Source of the DNA: Pseudomonadota bacterium
GTDB lineage: Bacteria > Pseudomonadota > Alphaproteobacteria > Rhizobiales > Rhizobiaceae
Length of the DNA stretch: 6,918 nucleotides
Assembly: GCA_023387715.1 (NCBI GenBank)
Contig: JAEWHQ010000256.1
Location: 1 to 6,918, forward strand
Direction of reading: 5' to 3'
In this document: one piece after another, positions 1 to 6,531 of the stretch
Layout: each line of letters begins with the position of its first letter
Numbering within the stretch: the stretch's first letter is position 1
The notes under the pieces: model-generated
Database searches by the model: none
The model's input: only the letters and a program-made list of their open reading frames with translations
Told to the model about the DNA's origin: nothing
Position numbers and translations under genes: made by a program

Positions 1-480
1 TGGCGCGATATTATTCTGGTGACGGGTGGTCTCTTCCTTGTGTGGAAAGCAACCAAAGAAATTCACCATACTGTCGACCCGGAAGCACAAAAAGACGCGT
101 CTGTTTCCAGCGCTGTCACCATGACAATGGGTGCTGCCATTGTGCAAATCCTGTTGCTTGATCTGGTGTTCTCGGTAGACTCGATCATCACCGCTGTTGG
201 CATGACCGATGAAATCGCCATTATGGTGATTGCAGTTCTGGCCGCTGTTACCGTGATGATGCTGGCCGCTGATCCGCTTTCAAAGTTCATTGCCGCCAAT
301 CCGACAATCGTTATGCTGGCGCTAGGCTTCTTGCTGATGATAGGTATGACATTGATTGCTGACGGTTTCGGCTATCATGTGCCGAAAGGCTACATCTATG
401 CCGCTATGGGCTTCTCTGCTTTAGTGGAAGCGCTCAATATGCTGGCACGCCGCAGACGCAAACAATCAGGCGCGTCATAA
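1..480 (+). CDS. TerC-family integral membrane protein, 5'-truncated (C-terminal 159 residues)
   Basis: The frame is open from base 1 (reading [10 protein letters not shown]...) to the TAA at 478-480, so the true start lies upstream and the GTG at 19 is internal. The family marker ATKEIHH lies near fragment residues 17-23. It is followed by a hydrophobic helix containing DLVFSVDSI, with Asp54 and Asp60 (fragment numbering), the acidic intramembrane residues typical of TerC proteins. At least three more hydrophobic stretches follow, then a basic tail, RRRRKQ. TerC/YkoY/YgdQ-type proteins are inner-membrane proteins; several are linked to metal-ion export (manganese in Bacillus and E. coli relatives) and others to tellurite resistance. 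The substrate cannot be read from this fragment. Full-length members of this small class are usually about 230-250 residues, so roughly a third is missing. No ter operon genes are visible, so a tellurite role is not supported. The gene ends 9 bases before a shared terminator hairpin. Confidence 0.9.
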   Translation, partial: WRDIILVTGGLFLVWKATKEIHHTVDPEAQKDASVSSAVTMTMGAAIVQILLLDLVFSVDSIITAVGMTDEIAIMVIAVLAAVTVMMLAADPLSKFIAANPTIVMLALGFLLMIGMTLIADGFGYHVPKGYIYAAMGFSALVEALNMLARRRRKQSGAS

Positions 481-488
481 CATTCAAT

Positions 489-520
489 AAAAAAGGCCGC
501 TCGGTAGAGCGGCCTTTTTA
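489..520. terminator. Bidirectional intrinsic terminator between convergent genes
   Basis: An 8-bp GC-rich stem, GGCCGCTC (495-502) with GAGCGGCC (507-514), has a GGTA tetraloop. It is flanked by six A on the left (489-494) and five T on the right (515-519). The A and T runs extend the helix and give a U-tract in either direction. It sits between the stop of the TerC-family gene (480) and the stop of the ABC-F gene (540, minus strand), as expected for a shared terminator of convergent transcripts. Confidence 0.92.
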
Positions 521-539
521 AATATCCATCTTAAAAGCG

Positions 540-2360
540 TTAGCCTTCAATCTCTTCGCGCAGCATTTCCAGCTCCAGCCATTCCTCTTCAAACGCATCG
601 CTTTCGCTGCGCTTTTTCTCCAGTTCGGCGGCAACCTTGGCAAAAAGATCAGGATTTTTTGCATAAAGCTGCGGGTCAGCCATTTTGGCTTCCAGCACAT
701 TGATCTCTTTAGATAAAGCATCAATCTTGCCCGGCAATGTTTCGAGCGCAAATTTCTGCTTGTAAGAAAGCTTGCGCTTTTCATCACGCTTTGGCGCCTG
801 AGCCGCTGTGCCATCATTGCTAGCCGCAGCGCTTGCAGCCTTTGCCACCTGACGTTTGGCGATCGCCTGCTCTTTACGCTGCGCCATCATATCGGCATAG
901 CCACCGGCATATTCCAGCCAGCGCCCGTCACCTTCCGGCGCAATCACCGATGAAACAGTGCGATCAAGAAAATCACGATCATGGCTGACCAGAATAACAG
1001 TGCCGTTGAAGGCTGAAACCAGCTCCTGCAACAGATCAAGCGTTTCCATATCAAGATCGTTGGTCGGTTCATCGAGAATGAGCAGGTTGGCCGGACGAGA
1101 GAGAACCCGCGCCAGCATCAAACGTGCCCGCTCACCACCGGAAAGCTCGCGGATTGGCGTGCGTGCCTGTTCCGGCTGGAACAGGAAGTCTTTCATATAT
1201 GAAACCACATGGCGCTGCTCACCATTGACTATCAGGCTTTCGCCACGACCATCAGTCAGGTAATGCGCCAACGTATCATCCAGATTAAGGCTTTCACGCT
1301 TCTGATCAAGCTCCGCCATTTCCAGATTAACGCCCAGGCGCAATGTGCCTGAATCAGGCGCCAATTGTCCGGTCAGCATCGAAAGCAATGTTGTTTTACC
1401 GGCACCGTTTGGCCCCACAAGACCGATACGATCACCGCGCTGCACACGGATGGAAAAATCTTTCACCAGCACACGCTCACCATAGGCTTTGTTCAAGCCT
1501 TTGGCTTCAATCACCAGTTTGCCGGATTCTTTACTGTCGCTTGCAGCCAGCACAGCTGTGCCTTGCGCTTTGCGATGATTGCGAAACTCAGCTCGCATCG
1601 AATGCAATTCGCCAAGACGGCGCATATTACGCTTACGGCGTGCGGTCACACCATAGCGCAGCCAATGTTCTTCACGCACAATCTGACGACCAAGCTTGTG
1701 CAGATCGCGTTCTTCTTCTTCCAGTATTTTGTCACGCCATTCTTCAAAATGCGCAAAGCCTTGCTCGATGCGACGTGTGACGCCACGATCCAGCCAAATG
1801 GTGGAGCGGCTGACATTTTCTAAAAACCGACGGTCATGGGAAATCAGCACAATCGCCGAGCGGATCTGGCGCAACTCATCTTCCAGCCATTCAATCGTAT
1901 TAAGATCAAGATGGTTGGTTGGTTCATCCAGAAGCAAAACATCAGGCTGCGGGGCAATCACCCGCGCCAATGCCGCACGGCGCGCTTCACCACCAGATAA
2001 TTGCTGCGGTGTTTCTTCACCCGTCAGCCCCAGATGTTCCAGCAAATAGGTCACCCGATGCGGATCATCCGTCGGCCCCAAACCTGCTTCTACATAAGCG
2101 CGCACATTGGCAAAGCCATCCATATCAGGAGACTGTGCCAGATAACGGATGGTTGCGCCCGGATGTTTGAAAACTTCGCCACTAGTTGGCTCAACCATGC
2201 TGGCTGCAATTTTCAAAAGTGTGGATTTACCAGAACCATTACGTCCGACCAGCGCAATGCGCTCACCTTCAGTGACCGACAAGCCAGCATCCTCAAGCAG
2301 CGGTGTGCCGCCAAATGTCAGTTTAATCTGGTCAAGACGTAAAAGTGGTGGTGGTGCCAT
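540..2360 (-). CDS. uup: ABC-F family ATPase, Uup-like (606 aa)
   Basis: This is a soluble protein with two ABC ATPase domains and no membrane segments. Domain 1 has Walker A GRNGSGKS (residues 39-46), signature LSGGE (121-125) and Walker B LLLDEPTNHLD (142-152). A charged linker at about 205-265 includes EEHWLRYGVTARRKRNMRRL, which matches the Uup-type tRNA-interaction arm. Domain 2 has Walker A GPNGAGKT (316-323), signature LSGGE (406-410) and Walker B LLILDEPTNDLD (426-437). After a low-complexity Ala/Lys linker, residues from about 535 form the charged coiled-coil C-terminal domain seen in Uup. ABC-F proteins bind the ribosomal E site and act on stalled or misassembled ribosomes; Uup is also linked to precise excision of transposons and to branched DNA intermediates. 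All catalytic residues appear intact and the length is normal. The ATG at 2358-2360 gives a canonical N-terminus just before the first strand, with only a weak Shine-Dalgarno (AGAAG-like). It stands alone, convergent with the TerC-family gene. An antibiotic-resistance ABC-F is less likely given the Uup-type linker and C-terminus. Confidence 0.95.
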   Translation of the reverse strand: MAPPPLLRLDQIKLTFGGTPLLEDAGLSVTEGERIALVGRNGSGKSTLLKIAASMVEPTSGEVFKHPGATIRYLAQSPDMDGFANVRAYVEAGLGPTDDPHRVTYLLEHLGLTGEETPQQLSGGEARRAALARVIAPQPDVLLLDEPTNHLDLNTIEWLEDELRQIRSAIVLISHDRRFLENVSRSTIWLDRGVTRRIEQGFAHFEEWRDKILEEEERDLHKLGRQIVREEHWLRYGVTARRKRNMRRLGELHSMRAEFRNHRKAQGTAVLAASDSKESGKLVIEAKGLNKAYGERVLVKDFSIRVQRGDRIGLVGPNGAGKTTLLSMLTGQLAPDSGTLRLGVNLEMAELDQKRESLNLDDTLAHYLTDGRGESLIVNGEQRHVVSYMKDFLFQPEQARTPIRELSGGERARLMLARVLSRPANLLILDEPTNDLDMETLDLLQELVSAFNGTVILVSHDRDFLDRTVSSVIAPEGDGRWLEYAGGYADMMAQRKEQAIAKRQVAKAASAAASNDGTAAQAPKRDEKRKLSYKQKFALETLPGKIDALSKEINVLEAKMADPQLYAKNPDLFAKVAAELEKKRSESDAFEEEWLELEMLREEIEG

Positions 2361-2417
2361 GGATAATGATTACTTCTTTTCAGGTGCTTTTTTCAAAAGC
2401 AAAGGTCAACTGCACTG

Positions 2418-2446
2418 CTTGTCGTCGAGAAAGAGCCTTCTGTCAA
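2418..2446 (-). promoter_or_regulatory. Possible promoter of the ABC-F gene
   Basis: On the minus strand a perfect TTGACA (2446-2441) is followed after 17 bases by GACAAG (2423-2418), a poor -10 matching 3 of 6 consensus positions. Alphaproteobacterial housekeeping promoters often tolerate weak -10 boxes. Transcription would start near 2411 and leave a leader of about 50 nt before the ATG at 2360. Apart from this, a short AT-rich hairpin (2385-2401) and the neighbouring lipoprotein terminator, I see nothing in the 230-base gap. Confidence 0.3.
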
Positions 2447-2510
2447 ATAACGTCTCATTCCCTCAGACAAAAAATAACCGGCACTTACCAAAAAACTTGC
2501 CTTCGCACAC

Positions 2511-2541
2511 AAAAAAACAGGTCGGAAAATCCGACCTGTTT
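2511..2541 (-). terminator. Intrinsic terminator of the small lipoprotein gene
   Basis: A perfect 12-bp stem, 2515-2526 (AAACAGGTCGGA) with 2530-2541, closes a three-base loop. Read on the minus strand it is followed by a T-run that is the complement of the seven A at 2511-2517, partly shared with the stem. Only three T follow the stem on the plus strand, so it is directional. It lies about 50 bases downstream of the lipoprotein stop codon and isolates that gene from the ABC-F gene. Confidence 0.9.
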
Positions 2542-2590
2542 CTAATAGTTTAAAGCCAGGCTTGCAAATAAATGCCCGGTTAAGGTGCTA

Positions 2591-2875
2591 TTATTGGCAA
2601 GGAGCTTCATAGACGCGGCCATATGGGTCGCGATATTTACAATATTGTACTCCATTGCGGGTTGTGGATGCACCCAGCAATGTACCGGCAACCGCACCGA
2701 TAGCTGCACCGGTCAGCGCGCCACGGCCATTGCCGCCAATTGCACCACCAGCCAATGCACCAATTGCTGCACCGCCAACACCATAACCAGCTGTGCGCTG
2801 CTCATTGGTTGTGCAAGCAGCGGTTGAGAATGCGAGCAATCCTGCGACTGCAATCATAGTAAGACGTGATTTCAT
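2591..2875 (-). CDS. Small glycine-zipper lipoprotein (94 aa), 17-kDa-antigen/YMGG-like
   Basis: The N-terminus is a lipoprotein signal peptide: basic MKSR, a hydrophobic core (residues 5-16), then STAAC with Cys21 as the probable lipidated residue. The -3 position is Thr, so the lipobox is slightly off consensus. Residues 30-68 are a glycine zipper with a repeated unit, GAAIGALAG (35-43) and GAAIGAVAG (56-64), spaced by exactly 21 residues. The short C-terminal part, YCKYRDPYGRVYEAPC, has two cysteines (79 and 93) that could form a disulfide in the periplasm. Such proteins are small envelope lipoproteins related to the Rickettsia 17-kDa antigen/OmpA-like glycine-zipper families; precise function is generally unknown. 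The ATG at 2873-2875 is preceded by a good Shine-Dalgarno, GGGAG (2889-2885), 9 bases upstream. The gene has its own promoter and terminator and appears monocistronic. Confidence 0.88.
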   Translation of the reverse strand: MKSRLTMIAVAGLLAFSTAACTTNEQRTAGYGVGGAAIGALAGGAIGGNGRGALTGAAIGAVAGTLLGASTTRNGVQYCKYRDPYGRVYEAPCQ

Positions 2876-2958
2876 GGAAGAAATCTCCCTTTATACGTTG
2901 AAAACCACCGACCTTGCGTCCCCAATTCGGCGCTTGCAGGTAGTCCTGCTGCGGCTAG

Positions 2959-2987
2959 CTTACATTATATTAGCTGTTGTTCGTCAA
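2959..2987 (-). promoter_or_regulatory. Promoter of the lipoprotein gene
   Basis: The minus strand has TTGACG (2987-2982) and, 17 bases on, TGTAAG (2964-2959). A perfect TATAAT (2969-2964) overlaps the same stretch but lies only 12 bases from TTGACG, so which -10 is used is uncertain. Either choice puts the transcription start near 2952-2957 and gives a leader of about 80 nt. The -35 starts just past the stop codon of the kinase gene (2994-2996), so the lipoprotein gene need not depend on read-through from it. Confidence 0.6.
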
Positions 2988-2993
2988 GTCTTT

Positions 2994-3623
2994 TCATGAC
3001 GGTTTTGCGATAAGTATTGCGTGACCTAAACGCAAAGAAACGCAAAGAGTTCCACGCACAATGTTAGAAACTGTCAAAGACGAGCCCAAAGGCAGCGTAA
3101 TTTTGTCTAAAGGCCATTCTGCTTGCTCAATTGTCAGGCCTTCAAGCTGTGAAAAGCTCAAAATGCTGAAAACTGAACCATCCGGCAGATCATATTGATA
3201 ACTGCCCGGCACCAGTGGCATGGCTTCTTCAAAACCACTTGATAGCAAAATCTGACGGCCTTCAATGGTATGTCTTGTGGCCATTGTCAGATGTAAAAGC
3301 GTGTGGTCAGTGCGTTCGCCACCAAAAGCACCGCATAGAATCACACGGGTTGCACCTAAACGATAAGCCTCGTTGAGCGCCAATTCGCCATCGGTCATAT
3401 CTTTGGCAACCGGAAAAGTCTGGCGCGGCACGTCTTTGAATTTTTCCAACAGATCAGGGGCGGTGGAATCAAAATCACCCAGCCATAATTCCGGCACCAC
3501 ACCTAAACAAAGTGCATGGCGCATACCGCCATCAGCAGCTAAAAAGCGTGCGCCTTTAATCTGGGCGCGCAAGCGATCCGTGACGGCAAGATCACCGCCG
3601 AGAAGAATGACAAATGTGCTCAT
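2994..3623 (-). CDS. thiN: Thiamine pyrophosphokinase (thiamine diphosphokinase)
   Basis: This cytoplasmic enzyme transfers pyrophosphate from ATP to thiamine, making TPP in one step. Family motifs appear in order (numbering from the ATG at 3623, 209 aa): FVILLGGD (4-11), AADGGMRH (29-36), LGDFDS (48-53), FPVAKDMTDGELAL (70-83) and GAFGGERTDH (98-107). The acidic residues of DGG, GDFD and KDxTDxE are the Mg/ATP and thiamine site, and all are present. The C-terminal half is the beta-rich thiamine-binding domain; length is normal. Start choice is uncertain: in-frame starts are GTG 3644, ATG 3635 and ATG 3623, and none has a well-placed Shine-Dalgarno. I chose 3623 because it puts Met directly before the first beta strand. 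The gene is divergent from thiBPQ, which fits a salvage pair of import plus pyrophosphorylation. No terminator is visible before the lipoprotein promoter. Confidence 0.93.
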   Translation of the reverse strand: MSTFVILLGGDLAVTDRLRAQIKGARFLAADGGMRHALCLGVVPELWLGDFDSTAPDLLEKFKDVPRQTFPVAKDMTDGELALNEAYRLGATRVILCGAFGGERTDHTLLHLTMATRHTIEGRQILLSSGFEEAMPLVPGSYQYDLPDGSVFSILSFSQLEGLTIEQAEWPLDKITLPLGSSLTVSNIVRGTLCVSLRLGHAILIAKPS

Positions 3624-3676
3624 AAAATTGCTCATAACATGCACATCCCGCCCCGAGAAGCTCCTTTACGCATGAC

Positions 3677-3705
3677 TTGCGATAAGCCTTGGAAATGCTT
3701 AATAT
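3677..3705 (+). promoter_or_regulatory. Probable promoter of the thiBPQ operon
   Basis: TTGCGA (3677-3682) and TAATAT (3700-3705) are separated by 17 bases. They place the transcription start near 3711-3713, immediately before the first base-paired position of the TPP riboswitch at 3714. The agreement between predicted start and aptamer edge is the main support; both boxes are imperfect. Confidence 0.45.
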
Positions 3706-3713
3706 AAAGCTGC

Positions 3714-3812
3714 TCTAACGGGGTGCCTGCTGTTTTCACAGCAGGCTGAGAGGCCGCTATATCCGGCTAACCCGCTGAACCTGATCCGGTTTGTACCGGC
3801 GGAGGGATTAGA
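3714..3812 (+). ncRNA. TPP riboswitch (THI element) aptamer
   Basis: All diagnostic THI-box parts are present. P1 is TCTAA-side 3714-3718 with TTAGA-side 3808-3812. GGGGTGCC begins at 3720. P3 is CCTGCTG (3726-3732) with CAGCAGG (3739-3745). CTGAGA (3746-3751) is the pyrimidine-binding segment. An extra arm GCCG/CGGC (3753-3756 with 3764-3767) is the P3a insertion common in alphaproteobacteria. ACCTGATC (3779-3786) leads into P5, CCGGT/ACCGG (3786-3790 with 3795-3799), and the closing GCGGAGGGA (3799-3807) is the pyrophosphate-sensing side. The aptamer binds thiamine pyrophosphate and lowers expression of the downstream genes. It sits about 57 bases before thiB, so the controlled operon is the thiamine transporter. 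Confidence 0.97.
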
Positions 3813-3862
3813 TGCTGTCAACTTCCGACGCATGATCCTTTTGAACCAGATAACTCAAGGAG
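3803..3862 (+). promoter_or_regulatory. thiB: Predicted translational expression platform of the TPP riboswitch, including the thiB Shine-Dalgarno
   Basis: The thiB Shine-Dalgarno AAGGAG is at 3857-3862, 7 bases before the ATG. TCCTT (3836-3840) can pair with AAGGA (3857-3861), helped by GA/TC inside the loop, masking the SD. Alternatively AGGGAT (3803-3808, part of the aptamer) can pair with ATCCTT (3835-3840), supported by ATGC/GCAT (3812-3815 with 3830-3833) and GTC/GAC (3817-3819 with 3827-3829). The two folds exclude each other. Bound TPP would hold 3803-3811 in the aptamer and release ATCCTT to cover the SD. No U-run follows either hairpin, so control of translation rather than termination is favoured. 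The pairing is read by eye, not computed. Confidence 0.6.
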
Positions 3863-3869
3863 ACGCATT

Positions 3870-4874
3870 ATGCGGCTGTTGTCTTTACTCGCCTCGTCCG
3901 CGGCTATCATGCTGAGCATGGCTCATGCAGCACAGGCAAAAGATACCCTCACCGTTTACACCTATGATAGCTTCACGTCCAAATGGGGGCCCGGACCTGT
4001 TGTTAAAGAAAATTTTGAAGCGGTCTGCGATTGCGAGGTTAAATTCGTAGCAGCCGCCGATGGTGTAGCGCTGCTTAACCGGTTGAAACTGGAAGGCGCC
4101 AAAACCGAAGCTGACATCGTGCTTGGCCTCGACAATAACCTCATAGCGGACGCCCATAAATCAGGCCTTTTTGCTCCAAGTGGCATTGATCTGGCCCAAA
4201 TCAATGTGCCGGGCGATTTTCAGGATGATGTTTTCGTACCCTATGATTACAGCTATTTCGCTGTTGTCTATGACAGCGAGAAAATGCAAAATCCGCCTAA
4301 GAGCCTGAAAGAACTGGTTGAAGGCGATGCTTCTCAGAAAATCGTGTTGCAAGATCCGCGTACCTCGACCCCCGGTCTTGGCATGTTGCTCTGGATGAAG
4401 GCAGTTTATGGTGATGAAGCCGCCGGTAAATGGGAGCAGCTGCAAAAGCGCATCCTCACTGTCACACCGGGCTGGTCGGAGGCTTATGGCCTGTTCACCA
4501 AAGGCGAAGCGCCGATGGTGCTTTCTTACACCACCTCGCCCGCCTATCATGTGATTGCTGACAAAACCAACCGCTATCAGGCACTGGCTTTCGAAGAAGG
4601 GCATTATTTGCAGGTGGAAGTGGCTGGCATGACCAAAACGGGTGAGAAAAACCCGCTCGCCAAACAGTTTTTGGCTTTCATGCTTGAACCCGGTTTTCAG
4701 GATGCCATTCCGGAAACCAACTGGATGTTCCCTGTAGCCAAAACATCCAAGCCGCTTGATCCAGCCTTTGATGCACTGGTAAAACCTGCAAAAACCTTGC
4801 AAATCTCATCCGAAGATGTCGCCGCCAATCGTAAAGATTGGATCGACGAATGGCTGAACGCCTCAAGTAAATAA
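3870..4874 (+). CDS. thiB: Thiamine ABC transporter, periplasmic thiamine-binding protein ThiB
   Basis: This 334-residue protein begins with a Sec signal peptide (MRLL..., hydrophobic to about residue 18) and a likely cleavage after AQA, giving a mature protein from Lys24. The mature part starts LTVYTYDSF and contains the TbpA/ThiB family stretches CDCEVKF (Cys53 and Cys55, a conserved CxC pair), [11 protein letters not shown] (81-91), GWSEAY (Trp202), SYTTSPAYH (Tyr220, Tyr226) and NWMFPV (Trp285). The aromatic residues correspond to those that stack on thiamine in the E. coli protein. It binds thiamine, and in relatives also thiamine mono- and diphosphate, and delivers it to ThiP. The ATG at 3870 has a strong AAGGAG 7 bases upstream. 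It is the first gene of a thiBPQ operon, 10 bases before thiP, and lies directly under the TPP riboswitch. Confidence 0.97.
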   Translation: MRLLSLLASSAAIMLSMAHAAQAKDTLTVYTYDSFTSKWGPGPVVKENFEAVCDCEVKFVAAADGVALLNRLKLEGAKTEADIVLGLDNNLIADAHKSGLFAPSGIDLAQINVPGDFQDDVFVPYDYSYFAVVYDSEKMQNPPKSLKELVEGDASQKIVLQDPRTSTPGLGMLLWMKAVYGDEAAGKWEQLQKRILTVTPGWSEAYGLFTKGEAPMVLSYTTSPAYHVIADKTNRYQALAFEEGHYLQVEVAGMTKTGEKNPLAKQFLAFMLEPGFQDAIPETNWMFPVAKTSKPLDPAFDALVKPAKTLQISSEDVAANRKDWIDEWLNASSK

Positions 4875-4884
4875 AAGCGGATAA

Positions 4885-6531
4885 ATGCAAGTGCGTCGAT
4901 ATAAATCCTCCATCATAAAACCTTTAGGCGGGAGCTTTGCTCTCGCCTTTTTGGGGCTATTGGCAGGCGGCGCACTTTTATCACTTGCATGGTTAGCAGT
5001 CGGCGAAGGCTCGGTCTTTGCCAATTTTGATGCCTATGTCTGGCGCATCACCCGTTTCACGCTTTTGCAGGCATTGCTGTCCAGCCTGCTGTCCGTCGCT
5101 GTAGCTATTCCGCTGGCACGCGCTTTACATGCATCGCATGACTTTTATGGCCGTGCCCTTATTTTACGGCTCTTTACCCTGCCTTTGGTGCTGCCTTCGC
5201 TGGTGGCCATTTTAGGTATCACCGCCATTTATGGCCGCAACGGCCTGATCGCTTATCTTTTCGATTTGAGCGGCAGTTCCTTTGTACCCAATATATACGG
5301 TCTTACCGGTATTTTGCTGGCACATGTGTTTTTCAATATGCCGCTGGCAGTAAGGCTTATTTTAGCCAATCTGGAAACCATTCCTGCGGATTACTGGAAA
5401 CTATCCGCGCAATTGGGTATGAGCAATTTTGCGCGTTTCCGGCTGGTTGAATGGCCTGTCATCCGGCGTAATCTTTCCGGTATTGCCGGTTTGATTTTCA
5501 TGCTCTGCATCACTTCCTTCACTACCGTTTTAACCCTTGGCGGCGGCCCGCGCGCCACCACGCTGGAAGTTGCGATCTATCAGGCACTGCATTTTGATTT
5601 TGATCTGACCCGCGCTGTGGCCCTCACGCTGATGCAGCTTGTTTTGACACTTTCAGTTCTGGCATTGTTACGTTTTTTCGGGCGGCCGAGCGAAGAGGGA
5701 TTTTCACTGCAAATCACGGCCAAGCGCTATGACAATGTCAAAATACAAACACGTCTTTGTAATTATGCCATCATACTGATTGGCTTTATCTTTATTGCCA
5801 GTCCGGTGATTGGCATTGTGGCTTCTTCTTTCATGGCCGATTTTTCACAACTGCTCAGTGAAGCGGCGGTTTGGAATGCGATTTTCACCAGCCTCTGGCT
5901 TGGCGCTTCATCGGCATGTTTATCGGTGCTGCTTTCCTGCGCGCTGGTCATTGCGCGTAAATATAGTGCCAGCCAAACACTCAATATCAAACCACGCTCC
6001 TTAACGCGCTTTTATCAAAATGCGCTTGAAACCGGCTCCAGCCTGATACTGGTTGTACCGCCCATTATCTTAGGCGCAGGCTGGTTCATTCTGTTGCGCA
6101 ATTTCGGTAACCCGTTTTCCTTTGCCGCAGCGATGGTCATAACCGTCAATGCGGCAATGGCGATGCCTTTTGCCGTGCGTCTCATCCGCCCTGCATGGGA
6201 CAATGCTGCCGCCAAACACAATCAATTATGCGCGCAACTTGGCATTTCAGGCATCAGCCGTTTACGCCTGATCGACTGGCCGGTGATGCGCCAACCAGCC
6301 ATTATCGCCTTTGCTTTTGCCTTTGCACTCTCTTTAGGCGATCTTGGCACCATCGCGCTTTTTGGCAGTGACGCGCTCACGACACTGCCCTATTTATTGC
6401 TGCAACGCATGGGCAGTTATCGCACTCTTGATGCTGCGGGACTTGCGCTTATCTTAAGTGTTCTCTGCCTTTTCCTGATGATGATTGCCGATCGCACGGC
6501 CAAGGCCAATCTTAATAAGAAAGCTGATTAA
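4885..6531 (+). CDS. thiP: Thiamine ABC transporter, fused two-domain permease ThiP
   Basis: This 548-residue inner-membrane protein has about twelve hydrophobic segments in two homologous halves (roughly residues 10-265 and 290-540). Each half carries an EAA-type loop that docks on the ATPase: YWKLSAQLGMSNFARF... WPV (170-192) and HNQLCAQLGISGISRL... WPV (445-467). The stretch ALSLGDLGTIALFG (481-494) is characteristic of ThiP in this position. It forms the translocation path for thiamine from ThiB. Length is that of full ThiP proteins (about 530-550), so it is intact. The ATG at 4885 lies 10 bases after the thiB stop. Its Shine-Dalgarno is weak (AGCGG at 4876-4880, spacing 4), so translation may partly depend on coupling to thiB. 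Iron-type (FbpB-like) two-domain permeases are similar, but the partners make thiamine clear. Confidence 0.96.
   Translation: MQVRRYKSSIIKPLGGSFALAFLGLLAGGALLSLAWLAVGEGSVFANFDAYVWRITRFTLLQALLSSLLSVAVAIPLARALHASHDFYGRALILRLFTLPLVLPSLVAILGITAIYGRNGLIAYLFDLSGSSFVPNIYGLTGILLAHVFFNMPLAVRLILANLETIPADYWKLSAQLGMSNFARFRLVEWPVIRRNLSGIAGLIFMLCITSFTTVLTLGGGPRATTLEVAIYQALHFDFDLTRAVALTLMQLVLTLSVLALLRFFGRPSEEGFSLQITAKRYDNVKIQTRLCNYAIILIGFIFIASPVIGIVASSFMADFSQLLSEAAVWNAIFTSLWLGASSACLSVLLSCALVIARKYSASQTLNIKPRSLTRFYQNALETGSSLILVVPPIILGAGWFILLRNFGNPFSFAAAMVITVNAAMAMPFAVRLIRPAWDNAAAKHNQLCAQLGISGISRLRLIDWPVMRQPAIIAFAFAFALSLGDLGTIALFGSDALTTLPYLLLQRMGSYRTLDAAGLALILSVLCLFLMMIADRTAKANLNKKAD

Noticed and set aside
19..21. 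GTG at 19 as the start of the TerC-family gene
   Set aside because: The frame continues upstream as WRDIIL, which fits the family, and the protein would lack its first helices; it is a truncation by the window edge.
1..480. Tellurite-resistance locus
   Set aside because: Only the TerC domain is present; no terZABDE-type genes lie next to it, and this subclass of TerC proteins is widespread outside ter operons.
1343..1823. Two overlapping plus-strand ORFs of about 145-150 codons
   Set aside because: They lie wholly opposite the ABC-F coding sequence, have Cys/His-rich compositions typical of antisense frames, and show no recognisable domain or Shine-Dalgarno.
2393..2458. A 21-codon minus-strand ORF (MRRYLTEGSFSTTSSAVDLCF) upstream of the ABC-F gene, as a possible leader peptide
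   Set aside because: Its GAGG sits only 2 bases from the ATG, and the best -35 candidate (TTGACA, 2446-2441) lies inside it, so it would probably not be transcribed from that promoter. There is no terminator/antiterminator pair to go with it.
2511..2541. Perfect inverted repeat as a possible insertion-sequence end or attachment site
   Set aside because: It has the stem, short loop and minus-strand U-run of an intrinsic terminator at the right distance from the lipoprotein stop; there is no transposase or direct repeat nearby.
2585..2827. A plus-strand ORF rich in Cys and Thr opposite the lipoprotein gene
   Set aside because: The composition is the reverse-strand image of the Gly/Ala zipper codons; the minus-strand gene has the signal peptide, Shine-Dalgarno, promoter and terminator.
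4161..4802. A 213-codon minus-strand ORF inside thiB
   Set aside because: It is an antisense shadow of a clearly coding thiB with a strong family match, and its translation resembles no family I know.
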